A stretch of DNA of 64,000 nucleotides from Mesorhabditis belari (Eukaryota; Nematoda; Chromadorea; Rhabditida; Rhabditidae). This document shows, in pieces, positions 49,662 to 59,087 of this stretch; position 1 is the first letter of the stretch; each line of letters starts with the position of its first letter. The notes below the pieces were generated by a model that saw only the letters and a list, made by a program, of their open reading frames with translations, was not told the DNA's origin and did not search any database. The translations under genes were made by a program, and so were the position numbers. The stretch is taken from contig CAUEEP010000938.1 in NCBI GenBank assembly GCA_958450365.1, positions 124,001 to 188,000 of the forward strand, in the 5' to 3' direction.

Positions 49662-51777
49662 CTTGAATATAATAAGAAAACCTGAGAGCTAGATATCCAA
49701 GCTTTTTCATAAACGCATTCCGATAGTCTTTGATGAAATAGAGAACGCTGATCGGGTCGAGAATCGGATAAAACGAGATGAATATCGGCACAAAATTACA
49801 TCCCTTGCCCAACGGGATCGCGAATAGGGGACTGAGAAAGGTGACCGCACATGGGATGTACTCGAGGACAATCGGGATCGCCGTCTACAACACGATAAAC
49901 ATTATCTTTAGGTTTAGTATGATTTTTCATTCAAGTTCGTAACTCGAGAGAGTTTGTGGAAACAAAAAAAGCCCTTACCTGAACGAGCAAAGCTCTGAAG
50001 AGTTGCACTTGGAGTTTCCTCGAAGATTCACTCATGGCGGCTGTCTGAAACAAATCAACCCACTTTTATGGTTTAGTCAAAAAAAGGGTGAACTGAAAAA
50101 CAAAAACATAATTGCAGAACTTTAAGCGTTCGGTGAATCTGCCAAGTGCAATAGACGATGACGGTGTATGTTATGCCCAACTCAGCCATGCAAACCGCTA
50201 AAGAAAAGAGTTGACCAAAGTCCCACACCTCGACACCATTCTCGTCTGGATGCTGAAATATTATATCAATCTTGGCAAAACTTTATTTTATTTAAAAAGA
50301 TTGAAAGTTGTACTCCTTGTACTTGCATAACGAACTTTACCTTGTACAACGGACCAAGTATAGCCGTTTTGTTCACGTCGAAGCCGTATTCTTCCCAGAG
50401 AGCATCGCGAAAATAGTTCTAGAGCTTTTTCGAGATGTAAACAGAAGCAGTACCATTAGCGTGTCATTGTGATACATGTAAATATGGAGCACGCTTCCCC
50501 AAATGAGTCCCGCCAACAGCCAGATGCCAAAATGAATCGGCACGTACTTCCACAAGTTGTACAGGTAAAGCCATTGATTTCTAGGGAAAATTTGGGTAAG
50601 CACTTGTAAGTACTCACTTGCAAATTAAGAAGTATCGATATACAAAGTGGAAGGACAAAAGGACAAGACTCTGAAAGTTTAGATGTAGGTATCTAAGAAC
50701 AAACGACTACTTGACTACTTAAGTCTACTTAAGTACTAGTCTAGGTATTTTCTTAAGCAAAGTCTTACTACATAATCCCTCTTAATTTGTAGACTTTGCC
50801 AAAAATGATAAAACTTGTCTTATCGATTTAAATTGAATTTGAGTTGCTTCAAAACACCTTTCAACCAAACAAACCTGACAAAAGAGGCTCCCGTAGAAGA
50901 CGGATCCCCAGTGAGCTGGTGTCATCGTGTTTTTGAGAAACGAGCTCGGCATCAAGACAAAGCCTCGGCCGTGCACGTGCATTTCCTATAAAAACGGTCT
51001 TTCTTGAATGTAGTCATGTACGCGAGTGTAATAATTTGGGTCCATTCTACTCAAATTTTGTTTTTGATTTTTGTTCCAGCCCGCTTGACTTCTAGGATTC
51101 CTAGGGAAATATGAGGAAATACCGTAAATCTTCTGTTATACCTGCATGCCGCTTTATTTTTCAATTTCAAGTTCAAGGCGCGCCACCCAGGATCATAAAT
51201 CAATCTCACAAACAAAATAATTTATATTTTAAATTTGATTTAAACATTGAAACCAGAGATTTTATTCGGGAATCCAGTCCATTTTAAATCTATGATTAAA
51301 TAAAATCCCGGATCCCGGTTCATTTTAAATCTATCATTAAATAAAATCCCGGATCCCGGTCCAAAACACTCCTGATTGCAACAATAAAACAACCAATTTG
51401 TATGCAAATTAAGGATGTCGCTCTATTAGAAGATGCCGGGATAATAGAAGATTTACGGTACTTTGAATTTTAAATCAATATTAGATTTGGATGCTTTCGT
51501 TGTTTTACTCAAACATTTTACAAGTTGCTGCCCAAAAGAACTCTGCATTTTTTAAACAGTCAAAGCAACAAACGGGCATGATGACGATATGAGCCGTCGA
51601 GTAGATGATCTCCGAGACACAGAACAAGAACATCAAGTAGCGATAGGTGCCCATGTGTTTTCGACTGTGAAATAGGATGAAGTAGATCAGAATGAAGTTC
51701 ATCAAATACGATAAACTGCCGTTCACAAAGACGATATTGGTGGCAAATGTGGTGAAAGTGTCTGAGCTGCGCTTCAT
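49654..51777 (-). CDS. Nematode serpentine chemoreceptor (Srd/Str superfamily 7TM GPCR)
   Basis: About seven minus-strand exons. Exon 1 (51777-51574) encodes TM1 and TM2 (VFVNGSLSYLMNFILIYFI; YRYLMFLFCVSEIIYSTAHI) and joins in phase after IVIMP to EMHVHGRGFVLMP at 50994. Further TMs lie at about 50660-50620, 50590-50470, 50240-50110 and 49985-49680. The last exons give AIPIVLEYIPCAVTFL and FISFYPILDPISVLYFIKDY. The Pro-Ile-x-Asp-Pro and YR motifs at the end of TM7 are the mark of the Str/Srd superfamily, putative chemosensory receptors of amphid neurons. The C-terminus ends inside a foldback MITE. Intron 1 holds a second MITE. Length (about 320-340 residues) is normal. Which subfamily is meant is uncertain. 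Confidence 0.78.
51120..51460. mobile_element. MITE family D (341 bp) in receptor intron 1
   Basis: The inverted repeats are TACCGTAAATCTTCT...ATACC and the complement GG.ATAATAGAAGATTTACGGTA. The interior contains a near-perfect direct duplication of about 40 bases (TAAATAAAATCCCGGATCCC occurs twice). The TACCGTAAAT ends resemble MITE A but the interior is unrelated. Confidence 0.75.
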
Positions 51778-51975
51778 CTAAAAATCGAATCGAAAATTTG
51801 CCAAGTAGGAGCGTCTAAAATGAACTTTTCCATGAGAAAGTCACACCAAAACTTTCTTACGCAAATCTTATTTTGAAAGCAGTAGTTTAAAATTAGATTG
51901 CTCTTATCTAAAAAAGAAATATTATGAGCTTTTGTGCAGTTTTCAGATATTTCGAATGGCTATCTCACTTTGAAA

Positions 51976-52460
51976 TAGAGTGTGTTCCTTGCAGACAACG
52001 CGTTTTCTAAAAAGCGCGCGCCAAGGATAAGCTACCGTAACCCTATGCTTTGCATCAGCAAATTTTTCAAAATGCAAATGTACATTAAAATCTTGCGCTC
52101 TTTTTTTCTATTACTCTTTCGCTAAAACTTAAAATTTTTAAAATGCTATGTAAAATTAAAGAAAACATTTAAAAAGGGAAAAGTTAAGAAACACTATTAA
52201 AAATTATATTATTTACGAATTTACCAGGCCTATTGTCTACATTTGCACTAGAACCATTCCAAAAAAAAATTCCACGCCCTAAAAAATCGAAATTCTTAAA
52301 TAAAACTATCCATTACTATATTTTAAGAAAAGTTTGCAAATTTTTTTTCGCGCGACCTTTATAGCTTTGCTTAAAAAACGCACCTTTTAGAAAACGCGTT
52401 GTCGGAAGTTTGTCGGATCAATTGTCTGACAAATTGTCTGTCAACAAGGAGCACACTCTA
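51976..52460. mobile_element. hAT-type MITE with 8-bp target duplication
   Basis: The ends are inverted (TAGAGTGTGTTCCTTG and CAAGGAGCACACTCTA), with a second inverted pair inside (ACGCGTTTTCTAAAA and its complement). The element is flanked on both sides by CTTTGAAA, an 8-bp direct repeat, which is the target-duplication length of hAT transposons. It has no coding capacity. Confidence 0.78.
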
Positions 52461-52777
52461 CTTTGAAAGCTCACAAATCACTTCAAAAGCAATGTTTTTC
52501 TTTACTTTTAAAATATTCAAATAGAGGAGATATAAGTGTTTAAAATGCAACTAAAATGAAACAAATCGGATTTGTGTGATCATGAGAAAACAAAAGCTAA
52601 TTTGGGAAAACACTCATACTTCAGTTTCTCATGACTGCATCAATTAATTATATTCGATTAGGTATCATTTATTTTATAGCCTGGCGTCTCCTCTATAAAA
52701 AGTAAAGTAGAATATTGTTTCTATAAGTAATTTAGTCTTCTACTTCATAAATATCAAAAGAAATGCTTTGCTATATC

Positions 52778-54359
52778 TTAGCGAAAATCCCGTATCAGAA
52801 AAATGGTGGGTTTTTGGGCGTAACCACATGAAAAACTGAGCTGTTCGATGTACTTCTCGGGTGTAATTGACTTTGACGGCAGAGTAATTTTTGGACACGG
52901 ATCGCTGCGCTGACATCACTTGAATCACTCGTCAACTCACAGCCTGTCGATCACTTTTGTCCCTTCTCCGCCACGAAGTCGCTTTTGGTGATTGCGTAGA
53001 TTGACGATCACGGAAACGGCGATAAGCATTTTACAACTTTAAAATTAGCAGCTCATACAGTTGAACAGAACTTTCTCTGTGAGGGAACCGTGGGAGAAAA
53101 CGCACTTAGTCTTTTGAGCTTTTTTAATCAACTCATAAAATTTAATTTCATTACTCGGAGCTTATAAAGCCAAAATTTTGCGAAAGTTATTGGAAAATAC
53201 GGTATGCAACATGCGATATTTATCGATATTTGATTAAATAAGACAAAATGCGGATTCCTTGACACAGACGCCTCCTTCTTTGAATCGGCTCGCTGCACAG
53301 CACGACAACAAAAGTTTTGTCTGATCATTTGTCACATTCTAGAAAAAAAAACAATAAAGACAATATTCAACTCGATAACATTTGGAAACCTTGAAGTTTT
53401 TTTAAAGCAACTATAGCTTTAATAGCTATGCTTTAATAGCTCAGAAGTTTTCAAGACAAAACATTTCTACAAACCTTGCACGTGTTGTCGCAAAGATTGA
53501 AGCGTTTCACCCCTAGGCATTGTTATAAAACAATCGCTACATTGTTACTTTTTTTACCGGATGCGATAACAGCTCGCCTACACACGGCCATCCCCTCAGC
53601 ATCGCAGTAGCCGCCCAACTCGTGCCGATGATCACGACAGCATTTCTCCGTGTCACCACCGATCTAAAAAAGAATTATCGGAATTCCTCTTCAATCACTT
53701 AACGAGGTTTCTTTTAAAAGAAATCATCTTGTATTTCAATTTCCACACAAAAAAAGATGAAACTGAAAAAGCTGTGCTTCACTTTACCTCACAAATCTTA
53801 TCGCAAACGTGTTTCCAAGTTGAGATTTGAAAAGCGGGAAAATCTAGAAGGAAAGTTGCATTTTGACACACTTTTTGCTCTTTACAGGCTTGATTAATAG
53901 AAAAAAGTGAAGTTGAATCTGATGATTAACCTGCCATCTCATCTCATGGTCTTGCAAATAACTTCTTAAAGTTTGTATAATTTCAATCACAATAAAAGTT
54001 AAGTTAATGGAAAAGGGTAAGAAGTGTTCTTTAAAAATCCTTAAAAGCAGACATACAGTACTGGACAATAAAATATCATATTTGAAAAACGATCGTCACT
54101 TTCGTGCGCCTGTAACTCCCTTATCTTTGAGTTTAAATTATTAGTTTTCTACATTTTCTGAAAGCTCTTTTCAAGGGCTACACAATGGTAATATCAATAT
54201 TTAGAAATACGGTAAAGACAGGGGAGTTACAGACGCGTGAAAGTGACGATCTTTTTTCAAGTAGGATATTTCATTGTCCAGTAGTGTATTTCTCTCGAAT
54301 AACTCACGTCCTCCGAAAGTGAAAACGATGAATGAGAGAACGATGAGAAGTGAACGCAT
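52778..54359 (-). CDS. Secreted protein with two tandem Cys-rich modules
   Basis: The start exon at 54359 encodes a signal peptide (MRSLLIVLSFIVFTFGG). The next exons join in phase to give module 1 (VCDKIC, EKCC, HELGGYC, MAVCRR; about 53840-53570) and module 2 (LCDNTC, LSCC, FKEGGVC; about 53495-53240). Both modules share the spacing C-x3-C...CC...GGxC, so they are a tandem duplication. The GGYC...CR part recalls defensin-like folds, but the spacing is not a clean match, so I make no functional call. A last exon probably encodes DPCPKITLPSKSITPEKYI and FSCGYA, ending at 52778; its join to module 2 is unresolved. It is presumably secreted. The first intron carries a MITE C copy. Confidence 0.6.
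54053..54289. mobile_element. MITE family C, copy 2, in intron 1 of the Cys-rich gene
   Basis: It has the same ends (ATACAGTACTGGACAAT) and interior (GAAAGCTCTTTTCAAGGGCT, ACACAATGGTAATAT) as the copy at 44661-44897, in the same plus-strand orientation. Confidence 0.8.
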
Positions 54360-55366
54360 TGAGGTAAAATTTGTTTTAAAAAGTGTGATCGATGGGAACG
54401 ATCGATGGGAAAACGGGAAATTTGACGAACAGCAAAAACCATAAACATCTCAAATAATAAAATAAACAAAAGGAAAAAGTTGGCCGATTTTTTTCCAGCA
54501 ACTCATCAAAAATAAAAAACATGACCGGAAGCGAAAGATAAATTACAAATTTGTCTCCCTTTACAATTCTATATTCAATTGTAGTTGAAAAATGGTGCTG
54601 AAATGTTTGTAAGTTCAAAAGTTTACTTTATTCAAATGCACATTTTAACAAAAATAGCATAACCAAAATACATTCAATGGATTTCCAATAGATCTTCTCA
54701 TCCAAATGACACAAGCATCATGTTTGACACAAAATTTGTTCATTTCTCGTTGCACAACGCTCACACAAATGAGAATTCATGATCATGTTTCTAAAGAAGA
54801 TAGGCATTCAAGTTATCTGGCTCTTTGTCAGCTACTTTTGTACTCAACTACTCAAGTATTGCTAATGTCAGTTCATTTTTCCTCTTACTCTTCGATCTCC
54901 TTTCTTTTTTCGATCTCTTTATGTTAAAAAGCTTCCTCTTGTTTCTTCAGCTTACAGAATACTTATAAAATAACAATTTTTGCTTTTTACAGACGTGGGT
55001 TTACCATTGTGAAAGCTAATATTTTCTCCATTTTTGAAAATGTCTCTTTTTCTGTGGGATCGCAGAGATTTCCCAATCTTTAATTTTATTGCATCCGATT
55101 TATTATTTTAGTTGCATTGAGCTAAAGCACGTGCCAGTTGTTGTCTATTTATCTTTTTGTGTACATAAAAAACAATTTTCTCTTCTTTGAAAAAAAGCCA
55201 GCACTCGGATGCTCTCTGCTCTTCCTCTTCCTCTTCCTCTTTCTCTTCCTGTTATCTGTGTGTGATTGGGTACAAATTCTTCGAATAAAAAGCATTTCCT
55301 GAGCTTTTCTTTTTTTCTTATTGACTTTTTGTTTATTCGATTAAGGATTTTTGAATTTTTCGTTGA
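54360..55366. other. Intergenic region, no supported gene
   Basis: This is divergent promoter space between the Cys-rich gene (-) and the second kinase (+). The open frames at 54376, 54706 and 55145 are low-complexity shadows. A short (CTCTTC)n run occurs at about 55220. Confidence 0.45.
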
Positions 55367-57020
55367 ATGTTTGTGGAAGCCGAAGAGCTGAATCAGGACG
55401 ACTTTAAGTGGATAGAAACGGGTGGTTTTGGATTGGTGTATCGAGTGAACGGAAGGGAACCGTGGGTCTTTCAATATCTTATTATCTGTCACTTTAAGTA
55501 TCCTTTTTTAAAATTCAACTTTGGAAATGAATATACCGTATTTACTCGAATAGAAGACCGGCCTCGATTATAAGACCGTCTCGAATAGAAGACGGGGTCT
55601 AGGGGATGATCGAAAAAATAGAAGACCGGTCTTCTATTCGAGTAAATACGGTATATATGGTAAATGGACTTGAAATCGACTTTTAATCTCAACTGACAAC
55701 TGTTCTCTCTACCCAAAGACTAATTTAGCCCAACCGCCTTGAAAATCATTCAAAAACGACACGATAAAGATCTAGAGCTTTTCCAACGGGAATTCGAGAA
55801 TATAAAAGCTCTTCAACATGAGCATATCGTCGAGTATTATGGGATCGGCTTCTGGAGACAACAATTCGATGATGTAGAGGCGATCAACTATGGTATCATG
55901 ATGGAGCTTTGCAAACGAGGCTCTTTGACCAACTGTGAGTCAAAATTAGCAGTATCTTGCCCATCAGCTCTAGAATTTAGTTCTAGAACTTCAAGTTTCA
56001 AGTTCTTCACTAGAATTTAGGGTTATACAAGAAGACTTTCGTCTATTCAATAGAAACGGTCATCTGGTGGTCCCATCAACTCTTCAGTGCTCTGGCCTAT
56101 TTGGAGGAACGGCGAACCGTTCATCGAGATCTCAAACCAGCCAAGTTCGTTTGAAGAAACGAGTCGTTTATTCTTGTCCTTTAGTGTCCTCGTTTGTGAT
56201 GACTTCCGATTGAAACTCTGTGATTTTGGGACGACAAAAGTGAACGAACAAACTTGTACAGCACATTCACTTGTTGGAACCACTCGATACATGAGTCCCG
56301 AGCAGCAAGAGAAAGCCCCAGGAGATCCCGGGAAACGACAGGTAGATCATCTAATTGGATTAGCTATAGATAGCTGTCAAGCACTTTTGCTTTTATTTCT
56401 TAAACGAAGACGAACTATTTCAGGTTTCTCGCCGTAGCGATGTTTATTGTATGGGTCTTATTTTATGGGAAATCATTGAAAGGAGGTTAGTCATTTTCTC
56501 AGCTTTTTATGTCAATTTCAGAAAAGTCTTCTACTTCTACGGTGACTATTTTGATTACGCAAAAGCCGGAGAAGCACAGGAACTCCATGACGTTGAACCA
56601 TTCATTTGCATCGACGAACTCCAGCAAATCATTAGGCGGTTAGTGTTTATCATTAGCAAATCATTAGGCGGTCGATGCTTTGTTCAACATTTTCTTTTTG
56701 ATGCACTCAATTCGATTTGAAAGAACGACTAAGAGCCTCGGAAGTTCTTCTTCGGCTTCAATCTTTGAAAGAGGTAGAGAAATGATCTTTCAATCAAGCA
56801 AAACTCTAGGATTTTTGTCATAATGACTCTGACTTGTTGCCACAAAGTGATGAAACGCAAATGAAACTTTTGAAACCGATCGGTTTCGATGGGAGTCGAG
56901 AGCGACGGATGACCGTTGACGAATATGAATCATCGAAAGAGAGTCTATCCGACATTCTGCATTCGAGAATCTCATCGATATCAAGTGATTGGTCAAGAGC
57001 GGGCTCGTCGATGCTTAAAG
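55367..57020 (+). CDS. Ser/Thr protein kinase domain (N-terminal part of an apparent kinase-GH18 fusion)
   Basis: Exons chain from MFVEAEELNQDDFKWIE (55367). The kinase motifs are well preserved: Gly loop ETGGFGLVY, ATP Lys in TALKII, helix-C Glu in REFENI, hinge GIMMELCKRGSL, HRDLKPAN, KLCDFG, GTTRYMSPE and SDVYCMGLILWEI. It should be an active Ser/Thr kinase, cytosolic, with no signal peptide. The post-kinase region contains KLLKPIGFDG, shared with the kinase at 44-48 kb, and a Ser-rich linker. The last codons SSMLK can read through to a TGA at 57026-57028. Alternatively they splice at AAAG/GTACTT (57021) over a 39-nt intron into the GH18 exon, in phase. The join near 56640-56720 (C-lobe end, CTQFDLKERLRASEV) is not clean: I could not find an acceptor giving that frame, so an error or defect there is possible. 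Confidence 0.78.
55534..55653. mobile_element. MITE family E (120 bp) in kinase intron 1
   Basis: This near-palindrome has the ends TACCGTATTTACTCGAATAG / CTATTCGAGTAAATACGGTA and an internal AGAAGACCGG repeated in both orientations. It has TA ends and no coding capacity. Confidence 0.8.
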
Positions 57021-57059
57021 GTACTTGACTCAACGCTCACTCATCAAAAACAATTCCAG
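57021..57059 (+). other. 39-nt intron joining kinase tail and GH18 domain
   Basis: It starts GTACTTGACT and ends CAATTCCAG. Phase is conserved (phase 1 on both sides, giving MLK-A-TESL). The length equals other introns in the window, such as about 39 nt at 792 and 41 nt at about 23060. The GH18 exon has no ATG in frame between this acceptor and the first GH18 strand. Confidence 0.6.
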
Positions 57060-58918
57060 CGACTGAGTCACTTAATACCGACTCGTCATCAGCGCCATTC
57101 TCTTACATTCGAGGAGCATACTTTACGAACTGGTCGCAACACAAGTAACATAAACTTTTGTCAACCTTTCATTGCTTTTGATTGTTGTAGCGAGCTCTCC
57201 TTATCACTTTTAGAACAGGACGAGCGCGTTTTTCACCCAATGATTACATTCCTGGTATCTGCACTCATCTCTTTTACGCCTTTTCGAAATTTGATACCAA
57301 CTTCAAAGTTGGGTAGGTAAACTGACTTTAATAGGTAATCGTTTTGTGGTAATCGTTTAGGTAATCGTTTTAATAGGTAATCGTTTTGTGACAAAGAACA
57401 CTTGTCACTTTTAATTTCAATTCAGCAATCAATTTTTAGAGCACTCGAAGAAAATGATCTCGACTTGTTGAATGGCGATCGTGGACAATACAAGTTGCTG
57501 AATGATCTTAAAAAGAAACAGCCTGATCTTAAAATTCTTTTGTCGATTGGTGGAGCGGCGTTTGGGACAAAACTGTTTGAGGCAAAAAAAAGGCAAGAGA
57601 AATAAAAGTTATCAAAATGACTTCAGGCAATGACTTCAACAAGAGCAAATCGAGAAATTTTCATTGCATCCGCAATTTCGTGGGTCAGAGAACATAGCTT
57701 TGACGGAATCGATATTTGCTGGCAACAGCCGAGAAATCAGGATCAAGACAATTACGCGAATCTGTTATCGGTTTGTGTAGACATAGATTTTTGAGCTCTA
57801 TTTTGAGGAACTTCGAGAAGCAATCGAATCTGAGGAGGTGGCAGCGTTTGGCCGAGAGAAACTGTTGTTATCGGCTGCGGTGTCGCCGATTGGTCATCGA
57901 ATGAAGTCGTATAACATTCCCAGTATGGCCAAGTGAGGCATTTTGAAAGGACAGACGAAAGACAAAGGGCAGACATAAGACAAAAGTTTTACACCGTTTA
58001 TCCCTTTAAAAACAAGCAACAAGTCTGAAGCTAGCTGCTAGTATTCAGATCTCTCGATTTCGTGAACCTTTTATGTTTCCACTATTGGCATTCGGTCTAT
58101 GAGCAGACGACGGGAATGATCTCACCGCTTTACGGTCGAAAAGGACTATCTGCTGAGGACTCTGAGCGGAATATTGTAATAATGAAAAAAAACTATAATC
58201 ATTTGCATGTTTTTATAGAATTGGTCAGCTCATCAATGGCATCATCGGGGCTTTCCCAAACACAAAATCCTCATCGGTGTCCCGACTTTTGGGCACGGTT
58301 GGGATTTATGGGTCAGTTTTGCTTGACTCTAGTTAGATGTAGCAACTAATTTATTGCTAAATGCATTTAAATTCATATTCAGTTCACCGAGAATCCAATT
58401 AGAAATATAGGACACATCAAAAAACGAGCCCGGTTCACGTGACAATCATCCCACCGACAGCCTGCCCGATTCCAACGAGCGAGGCTGCATTGCCTACTAT
58501 GAAGTGAAGAAGCTTTTCGCTTTTAAGCTTTTAGCAAAACAAGCTTTTAAGGTTTGTGATCTGCTAGACGGCGGTTTGAAAAGCTCTTGGCATGATGAGC
58601 ACAAAGTTCCATGGTTGGTCGAGAACGGGAGATGGTGGACCTACGACTGTCCTCAATCGGTTGCAATAAAGGTTGGTAGCTTTCTAGAAACAGACGATTG
58701 AATTGAGTTTTACTGATAGTTACTATTAAATTTAATGTGGTAAATCTTCAAGCTGCGATTAATTTAGATGCAGTTCATCCGAACAAATGGCTTTGGAGGA
58801 GCCACGGCTTGGTGTCTTGATCTCGACGATTTCAAGGGTCTATCCCAGCAACATGGTGGCATCAAGTATCCATTGATCGCCACAATAGCAAAAGTACTGG
58901 GCAGGCCACAAAACTGAT
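57060..58918 (+). CDS. GH18 chitinase-like domain, catalytically dead (C-terminal part of the apparent fusion)
   Basis: About nine exons give a full GH18 barrel of roughly 370 residues. Motifs in order: GAYFTNWSQH (first strand), ICTHLFYAFSKF, LKILLSIGGAAFG, the active-site strand FDGIDICWQQP, KLLLSAAVSPIGHRM, LDFVNLLCFHYWHSV, SPLYGRKGL, ILIGVPTFGHGW, CIAYYEVCDLLDGG, and GFGGATAWCLDLDDF. The DxxDxDxE motif has become DxxDxCxQ: both the middle Asp and the proton-donor Glu are lost. The family M-x-Y-D strand is LCFHYW. Chitin hydrolysis is therefore not expected; a sugar-binding or regulatory role like nematode chil proteins is inferred. One intron appears to be GC-AG (about 57587-57631). The stop at 58916 is followed by AATAAA at 58953. 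Confidence 0.85.
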
Positions 58919-58936
58919 CAATTATACGTGCAAATC

Positions 58937-58958
58937 TTTATTGAACCTGGTAAATAAA
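58937..58958. promoter_or_regulatory. Convergent poly(A) signals
   Basis: AATAAA on the plus strand (58953-58958) follows the GH18 stop by 35 bases. TTTATT (58937-58942) is the AATAAA of the minus-strand S1-like gene ending at 59088. The two 3' ends should overlap or nearly touch. Confidence 0.5.
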
Positions 58959-59087
58959 GCTTTCGAAGTTTCAAATCTTTCCTTTTTCGTCTTGCACTAG
59001 GCTTTAAAAAGAGTGTTGGAAATAGTACAGTTAGAAATTGTTCAATGTTCAAAGTGCATAAAAATCAAAACATTTATCGAAATGTGT

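Noticed and set aside
53560..53700. Module 1 of the Cys-rich protein as a bona fide arthropod-type defensin
   Set aside because: GGYC...CR is reminiscent, but the cysteine count and spacing differ from the defensin pattern, so only a descriptive call is kept.
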